Assembly (NCBI GenBank): GCA_036560485.1
Contig: DATBRC010000031.1
Span: 1-20,190, forward strand
Length of the DNA stretch: 20,190 bases
Origin: DATBRC01 sp036560485
GTDB taxonomy: Bacteria; Pseudomonadota; Gammaproteobacteria; Burkholderiales; Burkholderiaceae_D
Direction of reading: 5' to 3'
Shown one piece after another: positions 1 through 6,905 of this stretch. Positions within the stretch are counted from its first letter, which is position 1. Every line of letters starts with the position of its first letter. The notes under the pieces were generated by a model that worked only from the letters and a program-made list of their open reading frames with translations, did not search any database and was not told the origin of the DNA. The position numbers and the translations under genes were made by a program.

Positions 1-250
1 CGAGTTGGTTTCGCTTCCCACTTGGGTCCGTTCTCTTGCGGGAACCCGTAGGGCGCTTTGTAGGGCCGCCTTTTCTTGGGTTACTTTCTTTTGGCGGAGC
101 AAAAGAAAGTAACTCGTCCGCCGGGACGAGACCCGGCTTGCATCCACGGAGTACATAACCCATCCCCACCCTAACCCTCCCCTTGAAAGGGAGGGAACCC
201 TGCTAAGAGCGCCACTAAGTCCCAGCATTCGCTGGGACGACAAGCTCTCT
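1..250. repeat. Run of hairpin-forming intergenic repeats downstream of prpE
   Basis: No gene is supported here. Four hairpins follow one another. The first has a 14-bp stem, GTTACTTTCTTTTG at 80-93 with its complement at 100-113. The second is GCCGGG/CCCGGC at 120-125 and 132-137. The third is CCCTCCC/GGGAGGG at 175-181 and 189-195. The fourth is GTCCCAGC/GCTGGGAC at 219-226 and 231-238. The first and third look like dispersed repeats that I have seen in many proteobacterial intergenic regions; that is recall, not a search. The last lies 12 bases beyond the prpE stop and could end its transcript, but it has no good T-run. Confidence 0.6.
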
Positions 251-2140
251 TTAACTCTCCACCGCCACCCTAATCTGCTGCAACGACCCCTGATCCTCAA
301 TCGTCGTCAAATCCCCCGGGTCCCTTCCTTCACAAATCGCCTGAATCGACCGACGTAACAACTTCCCCGACCGCGTCTTCGGCAGCAGAGAAACAAAATA
401 AACATGCGACGGCCGCGCCACCGCTCCAAGCTGCTTATCCACCACCCCCATCACTTCCACTTCCAGCGCACGCTTGCCATCAGGCGTGCCGGCAGCCTCG
501 GCATTTTTCAAAATCACAAACGCAACCGCAACCTGCCCTTTCAACTTATCCTCGACACCGACGACAGCAACTTCAGACACATTAGGATGGCTGGAAATAC
601 TTTCCTCAATCTCACGCGTACCAAGACGATGCCCCGCAACATTGATCACATCATCCGTCCTGCCAAGGATGAAGTAATAACCATCGGCATCGCGAATGCC
701 CCAGTCGAAGGTTGAATAGACTTGCCGATCTCTGAAGTTGCTCCAATACGTTTTAACAAAGCGTTCGTCATCACCATAAATGGTTTGCATGCAACCGGGC
801 GGCAATGGCCCTTCAATCACGACCACGCCCTTTTCATTCGCATTGCATGTTTCGCCAGTGGCCTCATTCAGAAGCTTGACGCTATAGCCGAACATCGGGA
901 TGCCGGGACTGCCAAGACGCGTCGGTGTGTCTTCAACGCCTTTGGCAACTGACAAAATCGGCCAACCCGTTTCGGTCTGCCAGTAGTTGTCAATGATGGG
1001 CACACCCAACTCCGATGCGATCCAGTCCGATGTTGGTTCGTCCAGCGGTTCGCCCGCCAAGTACAAAGCCTTCAGTGACGACAGGTCATACTTCTTCATG
1101 AATTCCGGCGGCTGTTTCTTCAGCACACGCACCGCAGTCGGCGCCGAGAACATGCGCGTGACCTTGTACTTCTCGACGATGCTCCACCAGATCCCTGCAT
1201 CCGGTCGAATCGGCAAACCCTCATACATGATGGTTGCCATGCCGGCGATCAGCGGGCCATACACAATGTAGGAATGGCCTACCACCCAGCCGATATCCGA
1301 TGTAGAGAAATACGTCTCGCCCGGATTGCCGCAATAGATATGCTTCATCGATGCAGCCAATGCAACAGCATAGCCGCCGACATCGCGCTGCACACCCTTC
1401 GGCTTACCGGTTGTGCCGGAGGTATAAAGTATGTAGGAAGGCTCGTTCGATTCCAGCCAGGTGACCGGCACGGTGGCGTCCATATGTTGAGCGCGTTGCG
1501 ACGCATAGTCGACATCGCGGCAAGCGAAAAGCGCCATCGGCATCAGGCCACGATTGACGAGCAAAACTTTCGATGGTTTGTGCTCAGCCAGTTTAATCGC
1601 GTCATCCAGCAAAGGCTTGTACGCAACGCTCTTGCCGCCACGCGATCCAGCATCGGCAGAGACAATCAATTTCGGTTTCGCATCATCGATGCGCGTCGCC
1701 AAACTATGTGCGGCAAAGCCGCCGAACACGACCGAATGAATCGCACCTATGCGTGCACATGCCAGCATAGCGAACGTGGCTTCGGCAATCACCGGCATGT
1801 AAATCAGCACGCGATCGCCCTTGGTCACACCCAACGACAACATGATGGCGGCAGTGCGGCTGACTTCAGCTTGCAGTTCTTTGAATGTATAAACTTTTTC
1901 GGTATTGGTCTCTGTCGAGATCGCGATCAACGCAGGCTTGTCGCCTTGCGTTGCGACCCAGCGATCGACTGCGTTGTGACACAGGTTGGTTTGGCCGCCA
2001 ACAAACCATTTGGCAAATGGCGGTTTGCTGTAATCGAGGGCTTGGGTATACGGCTGGTGCCAATCAATCCGCTTGGCTTCGTTGGCCCAGAAATCTGCTG
2101 GTTCGGTGATGGATTGGCGATAGAAATCTGCAAATTTCAT
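251..2140 (-). CDS. prpE: Propionyl-CoA synthetase (propionate--CoA ligase)
   Basis: This cytoplasmic enzyme activates propionate with ATP and CoA, by way of propionyl-AMP, and feeds the 2-methylcitrate cycle. The 629 residues match the usual PrpE length (about 628). The N-terminus (FYRQSITEPADFWANEA, then SKPPFAKWF and TNLCHNAVDRW) is PrpE-like rather than acetyl-CoA synthetase-like. The adenylation-domain P-loop is YTSGTTGKPKG (about 240-250). The C-terminal TRSGKLLRR (about 600) carries the catalytic lysine, which is commonly controlled by acylation. The ATG start is preceded by GGAGA at 6-10 bases. The gene stands alone, with no prpB, prpC or prpD beside it, and is divergent from the small membrane protein at 2334. 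A related acyl-CoA synthetase is possible but less likely. Confidence 0.95.
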   Translation of the reverse strand: MKFADFYRQSITEPADFWANEAKRIDWHQPYTQALDYSKPPFAKWFVGGQTNLCHNAVDRWVATQGDKPALIAISTETNTEKVYTFKELQAEVSRTAAIMLSLGVTKGDRVLIYMPVIAEATFAMLACARIGAIHSVVFGGFAAHSLATRIDDAKPKLIVSADAGSRGGKSVAYKPLLDDAIKLAEHKPSKVLLVNRGLMPMALFACRDVDYASQRAQHMDATVPVTWLESNEPSYILYTSGTTGKPKGVQRDVGGYAVALAASMKHIYCGNPGETYFSTSDIGWVVGHSYIVYGPLIAGMATIMYEGLPIRPDAGIWWSIVEKYKVTRMFSAPTAVRVLKKQPPEFMKKYDLSSLKALYLAGEPLDEPTSDWIASELGVPIIDNYWQTETGWPILSVAKGVEDTPTRLGSPGIPMFGYSVKLLNEATGETCNANEKGVVVIEGPLPPGCMQTIYGDDERFVKTYWSNFRDRQVYSTFDWGIRDADGYYFILGRTDDVINVAGHRLGTREIEESISSHPNVSEVAVVGVEDKLKGQVAVAFVILKNAEAAGTPDGKRALEVEVMGVVDKQLGAVARPSHVYFVSLLPKTRSGKLLRRSIQAICEGRDPGDLTTIEDQGSLQQIRVAVES

Positions 2141-2288
2141 TACTGTCTCCGGATCATTAAATATGTTGATGTGGCGTTAATAATTATTTTTTTAGTATCG
2201 TATGTTGATCTTACGATTGGCTTACGCGACGGGTCAAAATGGTTTCCAGTACACATTGGCTATGCTAATCTTTCGCAACTCTTGGAAA

Positions 2289-2302
2289 TTGATGTAGATC
2301 AA
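2289..2302. promoter_or_regulatory. FNR/ANR/Dnr-type box TTGAT-N4-ATCAA
   Basis: TTGATGTAGATCAA is an exact match to the FNR/CRP-family consensus TTGAT-N4-ATCAA. Its centre is 38.5 bases upstream of the ATG at 2334 and about 155 bases upstream of the divergent prpE start. A class II activator site at -41.5 would place the transcription start inside the downstream gene. The site may therefore repress that promoter, or act on a start I cannot identify. An oxygen- or NO-dependent role fits the oxidase-like neighbour, but that is inference. Confidence 0.65.
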
Positions 2303-2333
2303 GAGTCTGACAATCCCACAACAAGGAGAAAAA

Positions 2334-2735
2334 ATGAGCGATACCACTCTTGCTTCGTCTACCTCGTCTTGCGGCATCATCTGGATCAAATTATCCATCC
2401 TTTATCTGTTGCTCGGAATCGCAATGGGTATCGGTATGGGTGCCACCGAAGATTTTCGATTACATGCAGTGCATGCCCATATCAATTTACTTGGGTGGGC
2501 CACGATGGCATTGGCCGGTTTGATTTATACGGTGTTTCCGGCTGCAGGTACAAGCAAGCTCGCGAAGGTGCACTTCTGGTTGCAAAATATTTCATTGCCG
2601 ATCATGATGGGCGCGCTCACCATGCTCTTGCTCGGAAATCCAAAAGTGATCCCCATCCTTGCTTCCGCTGAATTTGTAGCCGCTGCAGGCGTGATTACAT
2701 TCGCGATCAATATTTTCGTGAATGTGAAAAAATAA
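2334..2735 (+). CDS. Small four-helix membrane protein, haem-copper oxidase subunit I-like
   Basis: This 133-residue protein has four hydrophobic segments, at about 13-36, 44-68, 78-100 and 104-128. The second starts with HAHINLLGW, a His-x-His motif resembling the region of haem-copper oxidase/NO reductase subunit I that carries haem-ligand histidines. At a quarter of the length of a true subunit I it cannot be a complete oxidase. Proteins of this size are often annotated as 'cytochrome c oxidase subunit I-like' in Burkholderiales (recall). The ATG has a strong AAGGAG site with 5-base spacing. A perfect FNR-type box lies just upstream, suggesting control by oxygen or nitric oxide. Possible roles are haem or NO sensing or a small respiratory accessory protein; the function is not established. 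Confidence 0.75.
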   Translation: MSDTTLASSTSSCGIIWIKLSILYLLLGIAMGIGMGATEDFRLHAVHAHINLLGWATMALAGLIYTVFPAAGTSKLAKVHFWLQNISLPIMMGALTMLLLGNPKVIPILASAEFVAAAGVITFAINIFVNVKK

Positions 2736-2770
2736 TTCATTGAGCGTTTCCAAAATTGATGAGAAATACC

Positions 2771-2852
2771 CGTCGTTCCCGCGAAAGCGGGAATCCATGC
2801 GGCGCATGATAAATTTGTCTCACTATGGATTCCCGCTTTTGCGGGAACGACG
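2771..2852. repeat. Palindromic intergenic repeat (GTTCCCGCnAAAGCGGGAATCC type)
   Basis: Two 28-base arms, 2771-2798 and 2825-2852, are inverted copies with 27 of 28 positions matching. Each arm is itself a hairpin (TTCCCGC...GCGGGAA). This resembles the dRS3/REP-like repeats scattered through many proteobacterial genomes; read in one frame it gives the familiar spurious peptides VPAKAGIH and WIPAFAGTT. It sits between two convergent genes (stops at 2735 and 2871), so it may also act as a bidirectional terminator. Confidence 0.8.
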
Positions 2853-2870
2853 ACACTGCTGGCAGCAAAC

Positions 2871-4082
2871 TTATTTTGCCAATCGAATTCCACTGAATTG
2901 CCACCGCGCTGTGGCAGGGAAAAAGTTGCGATAGGTCGCGCGACTATGACCGGTTGGCGTCGCACTGGATGAACCGCGCAACACATACTGGTTCACCATG
3001 AATTTTCCGTTGTATTCACCAAGTGCGCCTTTTGCGGGCGCATAACCCGGATACGGTCCATAGCTGCTGCTGGTCCACTGCCATGCGGTACCGAATAACT
3101 GCGCCATGCCCGACAATCCAGCGGCACATTCCCATTCCGCTTCAGTCGGCAAACGTGCGCCGGCCCAACGCGCATACGCATCGGCTTCAAAATAAGACAA
3201 ATGAATCGCAGCCTGATGCATATCCAGATTCTGCATGCCATTCAATGTAAATTCCTGCCAACGTCCATCCGAGGACTGCTGCAAATACAGCGGCTGTTTC
3301 AATTGATTCGCCTGTACCCAATCCCATCCTTCCGATAACCAGAATGCAGGGTTGCGATATCCGTCCGCCTCGACAAACGCAAGATATTCGCCATTGGTGA
3401 CCAGACGCGACGAAAGTGAAAACTTTTCCACAAATTGCCGATGCCGCGGCGTTTCATTATCGAAGCAGAAGCTGCTTCCAGTATGGCCAATCTCAACAAT
3501 GCCTGCATCAATTGCGATCCAATCCATCGGCTCGGCTTGTGCACACTGATGCAGAGGTGGTTCTTTATACGTCGGCTTTAACGGATTCATCGACAGCAAA
3601 TGCTTGACATCGGTGAACATCAATTCCTGATGCTGCTGCTCGTGCTGCAATCCCAGTTCTATCAGCGAAGCAAGTTCAGTATCCGCTGCATGCTTCGATA
3701 TAAGTTTCAGCATGCGCATATCAATATCACTCCGATACACCATCACTTCTGCGAACGAAGGACGTGTCAGCAAGCCACGCTGCGGCCGTGCATGCTTGTC
3801 GCCGACACCGTTGTAATACGAGTTGAACAGCATGCGGAACTGCGGATGAAACGGAGAAAAATCAGGCTCAAATCGTTCCAGAATAAAGGTCTCGAAAAAC
3901 CAGGTCGTATGCGCCATATGCCATTTGATCGGGCTGGCATCCGGCATCGATTGCGCGCAGCAATCTTCTTCCGATAATGGTTTTGCCAAATCAAGCGTGT
4001 ACTCACGCACAGCAGAAAAACGTGACTGCAAATTATCGCGATCAGTTCGATTGACTGGTTCTATTTTTACATTCATATGCAT
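2871..4082 (-). CDS. egtB: Hercynylcysteine sulfoxide synthase EgtB (ergothioneine biosynthesis)
   Basis: EgtB is a non-haem iron enzyme. It uses O2 to join the trimethylhistidine made by EgtD to a thiol donor, cysteine or gamma-glutamylcysteine depending on lineage. The N-terminal DinB-like domain carries the expected three-histidine iron site: the second His of HMAHTTWF (about 58) and both His of HEQQHQE (about 147 and 151). The C-terminal half is an FGE-sulfatase fold (VTNGEYLAF, ARLPTEAEWECA, WQWTSSSYGPYPGY, GSSSATPTGHSRATYRNFFP). The frame opens at a GTG at 4121 that overlaps egtD, but later ATGs at 4094, 4082 and 4076 are better. I chose 4082 because GGAAG lies just upstream, giving about 403 residues. 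The gene follows egtD directly in one operon. Confidence 0.92.
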   Translation of the reverse strand: MHMNVKIEPVNRTDRDNLQSRFSAVREYTLDLAKPLSEEDCCAQSMPDASPIKWHMAHTTWFFETFILERFEPDFSPFHPQFRMLFNSYYNGVGDKHARPQRGLLTRPSFAEVMVYRSDIDMRMLKLISKHAADTELASLIELGLQHEQQHQELMFTDVKHLLSMNPLKPTYKEPPLHQCAQAEPMDWIAIDAGIVEIGHTGSSFCFDNETPRHRQFVEKFSLSSRLVTNGEYLAFVEADGYRNPAFWLSEGWDWVQANQLKQPLYLQQSSDGRWQEFTLNGMQNLDMHQAAIHLSYFEADAYARWAGARLPTEAEWECAAGLSGMAQLFGTAWQWTSSSYGPYPGYAPAKGALGEYNGKFMVNQYVLRGSSSATPTGHSRATYRNFFPATARWQFSGIRLAK

Positions 4083-4099
4083 AGCCACTTCCATCGTCT

Positions 4100-5092
4100 T
4101 TATACTGCACGAGCATGACACACCATAAACCAGCCGCGGTCATCCATCCAGGTTTTTGCGGTTTCGAACCCCGACTGATGTAACAGCTGCGTAAAGCTTT
4201 CTTGCGTATATTTATAACTGTTTTCGGTATGAATCGATTCGCCTGCATCGAACCCGCGCTGTGCACCGGCCCAATTGACAACCAATGGACATTTTGTTTC
4301 AAGATGCATTTCAATTCGGCTTTGTTGCATATTAAAGAATGCACGATGCTGCCACTGCCGCACATCAAAATCGGCATCAAGCAAAATATTCAGATGCCGC
4401 AACAAATTCAAATTGAATGCAGCAGTAACGCCCAATGCATCATCATAAGCCGCATCCAGAATTGCCTTGTCCTTGATCAGATCGACACCGATCAACAGTC
4501 CGCCATCCGGCTGCCCTTCTGCCTGACAGGCAGCACGCAAACGACGCAAAAAGGCCAGCGCCTGTACCGGCGTGAAATTGCCGATGGATGAACCCGGATA
4601 AAAAAACAAGCGCTTGTCATCGTACACGGCATCCGGCAAATTCAAGGCGCTGGAAAAATCCAGCCCGACACCCGTCATGGCAATGTATGGAAAGCGTTGC
4701 CGCAACTGGCTGACTGCATCGCGCAAAAAATCTACCGAAATATCGATCGGCACATATTGCCTTGGCTGCAGCGCAGGAAACAACTTGGTAGCCTTGGCAC
4801 AATTACCCGCGCCAAGATCAATCATCGTACTGCCACGTCCTACCGATGCAGCAATATCGCTCGCATATTTATCGAAAATCGTCGCTTCAGTACGAGTAGG
4901 GTAATATTCCGGCAGTTCGCAAATTGCCTCGAACAATTTCGAGCCAAGTGCGTCATATAGATATTTGGGCGATGTAAAAGCCTGCGGTGCCAACAATCCG
5001 GCACTCAATTCGGCATGCACGATATCTTCATCCCTGTGATAAGCCTGAATGAATCCACTCTGGTGAATACGCAATCTTGGAATTGTCAGCAT
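4100..5092 (-). CDS. egtD: L-histidine N-alpha-methyltransferase EgtD
   Basis: EgtD transfers three methyl groups from S-adenosylmethionine to histidine, giving hercynine, the first ergothioneine intermediate. The 330 residues match the family. Hallmarks are SPKYLYDALGSKLFEAICEL followed by PEYYPTRTE (about 41-69) and the SAM-binding motif DLGAGNCAKATKLF (92-105). The C-terminal CHAR ending is also typical. The ATG at 5092 has a GCAGG-like site upstream. It is the first gene of a two-gene operon, with egtB beginning within about 20 bases of its stop. No egtA, egtC or egtE homologue is in the window. This suggests the short pathway, with the C-S lyase step and any thiol-donor synthesis encoded elsewhere. 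Confidence 0.93.
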   Translation of the reverse strand: MLTIPRLRIHQSGFIQAYHRDEDIVHAELSAGLLAPQAFTSPKYLYDALGSKLFEAICELPEYYPTRTEATIFDKYASDIAASVGRGSTMIDLGAGNCAKATKLFPALQPRQYVPIDISVDFLRDAVSQLRQRFPYIAMTGVGLDFSSALNLPDAVYDDKRLFFYPGSSIGNFTPVQALAFLRRLRAACQAEGQPDGGLLIGVDLIKDKAILDAAYDDALGVTAAFNLNLLRHLNILLDADFDVRQWQHRAFFNMQQSRIEMHLETKCPLVVNWAGAQRGFDAGESIHTENSYKYTQESFTQLLHQSGFETAKTWMDDRGWFMVCHARAV

Positions 5093-5482
5093 GAGAACCT
5101 GCCTATGGTTAATTGGGGAAATGCGTTGATATCAATTGCACCCTGATCGACGCCAATCATGTTCCATGCAGCAATTGGCAGGTTTTTTAGCTATCATAGC
5201 CGTTTATTTTTTAAAGCGGTTGAGGCGGCACAAATACCCCTTAGTCGTCTTCGTTCTTAAATCCTGACAACAAAATTTCATATAATCAATTCCATTGCAT
5301 CACAACGTTTTTCCCTCGCATTAAAACCATCGATTTCCCTTGCAATGACGACCGCAGATTCTCTGACACCTGCTATTGAGCATGCGTAACAAGTGTTCTG
5401 CGCTTCCGCCCGTTCGTTGTGTTGTGGTGAGCGATGACGTCGTGAAGCAGACATGGTTTTTCATATCCGTTCCGTCTATTTT
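5093..5482. other. 390-base gene-poor gap
   Basis: No confident gene is present. On the plus strand there is a perfect -10 hexamer TATAAT at 5281-5286, without a convincing -35. It is followed by two tiny overlapping reading frames: 14 codons at 5345-5389 and 34 codons at 5382-5486. They share ATGCGTAA, the second start lying inside the end of the first. Neither has a clear ribosome binding site. They may be chance frames, or the remains of a gene lost when the A+T-rich segment to the right arrived. The egtD promoter must also lie here, near 5093-5160; I cannot pick a hexamer pair with confidence. Confidence 0.4.
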
Positions 5483-5950
5483 TTAATCCCTTTTAGCTCT
5501 TTTGTTTTTAGGAATATTAATAATTCCAGCTCCATCCACCAACCAATCTTCATCAAATTTATTTACTTTGACCACCACTTTAAAAGCCTCCCAATCTTTG
5601 CCTTTTAAGGTCACCAAATTAGATTTTTCATCACAATCAAGAATTACAAATCCTTGATCCGGATAATCTTGAGCGTCAAAAATAGGATCGGAACCCAATC
5701 CAAGCTCCGGATCCTGCTTATGTGCTATTTCGATTAATTTTTTATATGTATTTTTAAAGTTAACAGTAATAAGTTTATTTCGTTGTATCCATTGCTCTAC
5801 AGTTTCATGCGATTTTCGATTCAGTACCTCATCGCTATATTTTTTATATTCATTCATAAATCTATTTGCTATCTCAGCTCCTCTTATGCAATCTGCATGG
5901 CAAAATCCTGAGATAGTCACACTCACCAGTAAAGTAAATATGGTTTTCAT
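5483..5950 (-). CDS. Small secreted protein of unknown function (possibly DUF3828-like)
   Basis: This 155-residue protein starts with a clear signal peptide (KTIFTLLVSVTISGF, cleavage likely after CHA at about 19), leaving a soluble, highly charged periplasmic domain. The segment around DPIFDAQDYPDQGF and the ending with EDWLVDGAGIINI recall the DUF3828/YbjP-type fold, but I am not sure of this. The start overlaps the stop of the upstream metalloprotease gene by one base (TAATG), which implies translational coupling and a shared job. The gene is visibly richer in A+T than its neighbours, which suggests acquisition from elsewhere. The protein could be a substrate, inhibitor or partner of the protease. 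Confidence 0.75.
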   Translation of the reverse strand: MKTIFTLLVSVTISGFCHADCIRGAEIANRFMNEYKKYSDEVLNRKSHETVEQWIQRNKLITVNFKNTYKKLIEIAHKQDPELGLGSDPIFDAQDYPDQGFVILDCDEKSNLVTLKGKDWEAFKVVVKVNKFDEDWLVDGAGIINIPKNKRAKRD

Positions 5951-6729
5951 TATTGCTTATCCTGTTTAACCCAATTAATCTCCCCCGCCGTCCTCTCCCC
6001 AACCAACACCTTATCAAGACTAACCGGAATCTCCGCCTCCGTCTTTGAAACCGGTATCCGCCCACCCATGATCTCGGCAAACTGTTGCGGCAACAGCGGG
6101 TTCAATTCCGCATTCGCATAGCCCTCCGGATAAATCGGCAGCCCGGTTGCAAGGTCGTACTTGTCGGTCGCACCCAGCGTATGCAAAAACTCATGCGTGA
6201 TGATGACTGCATTCTGCTTGGCCATGTCGCGCGATGCAAAGACATTGACCCTACCGATCAAGCCTTTTTGCAACGCGGTGGAATGTTGCAGCATCGGATG
6301 GGTGGCCGGATCGAAATAGAGCAGGAATAATTTCACTTGCGGAGCGGCGCCGTGCGTCTCGCCGTGGCGATAAGCCCACCAGCGCATGTTCAAACTCCAC
6401 AGGATCACGTCCAATGCGCCCCTGCTTTGCGGCAGTTCCGGTGGCAGTGCATCGATCGCTTTGCCGAGGCGTATCTCGATCGATGCGTTGGATGCGTGAC
6501 CGTAGCGCACTGCTTCCTGCTGCATGAAGGTTTCAATCGGCTGAAAATTTTCCAGTGTCAACGTGCGTATGTAGTCTGCAGAAACCGCACTGCCGTCGGC
6601 GTTGATCGGATAAACATTGACCGGCAGCGTGTACTTCCATTCAACCGAATTGGTTTTGGCGCGCCAGGTGCTCATGCCGACGGCCAGCAAGATTATCAGC
6701 AAAACGACAATACGGATGGCCTTGAACAT
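5950..6729 (-). CDS. Membrane-anchored zinc metalloprotease (HExxHxxGxxD)
   Basis: The 259-residue protein begins with an N-terminal hydrophobic anchor (MFKAIRIVVLLIILLAVG), with the remainder probably in the periplasm. The zinc site is HEFLHTLGATDKYD (about 179-192), an HExxHxxGxxD motif in which Asp takes the third-ligand position, as in snapalysin-type (M7) metzincins. Further on, AEIMGG (218-223) could be the Met-turn. The frame extends upstream to a GTG at 6789, but no ribosome site supports it, and the ATG at 6729 gives a clean signal anchor. An AAGGAG at 6777-6782 instead precedes a short out-of-frame ATG. The stop overlaps the start of the secreted protein downstream. The substrate is unknown, and assignment to a named peptidase family is tentative. 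Confidence 0.75.
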   Translation of the reverse strand: MFKAIRIVVLLIILLAVGMSTWRAKTNSVEWKYTLPVNVYPINADGSAVSADYIRTLTLENFQPIETFMQQEAVRYGHASNASIEIRLGKAIDALPPELPQSRGALDVILWSLNMRWWAYRHGETHGAAPQVKLFLLYFDPATHPMLQHSTALQKGLIGRVNVFASRDMAKQNAVIITHEFLHTLGATDKYDLATGLPIYPEGYANAELNPLLPQQFAEIMGGRIPVSKTEAEIPVSLDKVLVGERTAGEINWVKQDKQ

Positions 6730-6905
6730 AGGAGGTCGACTTTGAGAAATGGATGGATTCGTTCCATTGTAACAATCTCCTTCGGACACACGTCAAAACC
6801 AATATTTCAAACCACAGTAGAATAACGAACTGTTTGCGAGCAACGGTTCCACTACGCCGTGCAAGCAACCCAACAAGAATAGCTGAACAAATCCTCGATC
6901 AAACC

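Noticed and set aside
1274..2671. 465-codon plus-strand open frame opposite prpE and across the next gene
   Set aside because: It is the antisense shadow of prpE and overlaps the small membrane-protein gene in another frame; it has no recognisable motifs or ribosome site.
2525..2986. 153-codon minus-strand frame containing VVPAKAGIH...WIPAFAGTT
   Set aside because: That peptide is the standard spurious translation of the palindromic repeat, and the frame overlaps two real genes.
5096..5184. Inverted AACCTGCC/GGCAGGTT copies upstream of egtD
   Set aside because: Only 8 bases, 73 bases apart; too short and distant to distinguish from chance.
6753..6905. Upstream 51-codon extension of the ABC transporter
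   Set aside because: It overlaps the divergent metalloprotease start, is unlike the family N-terminus, and the ATG at 6906 gives normal length.
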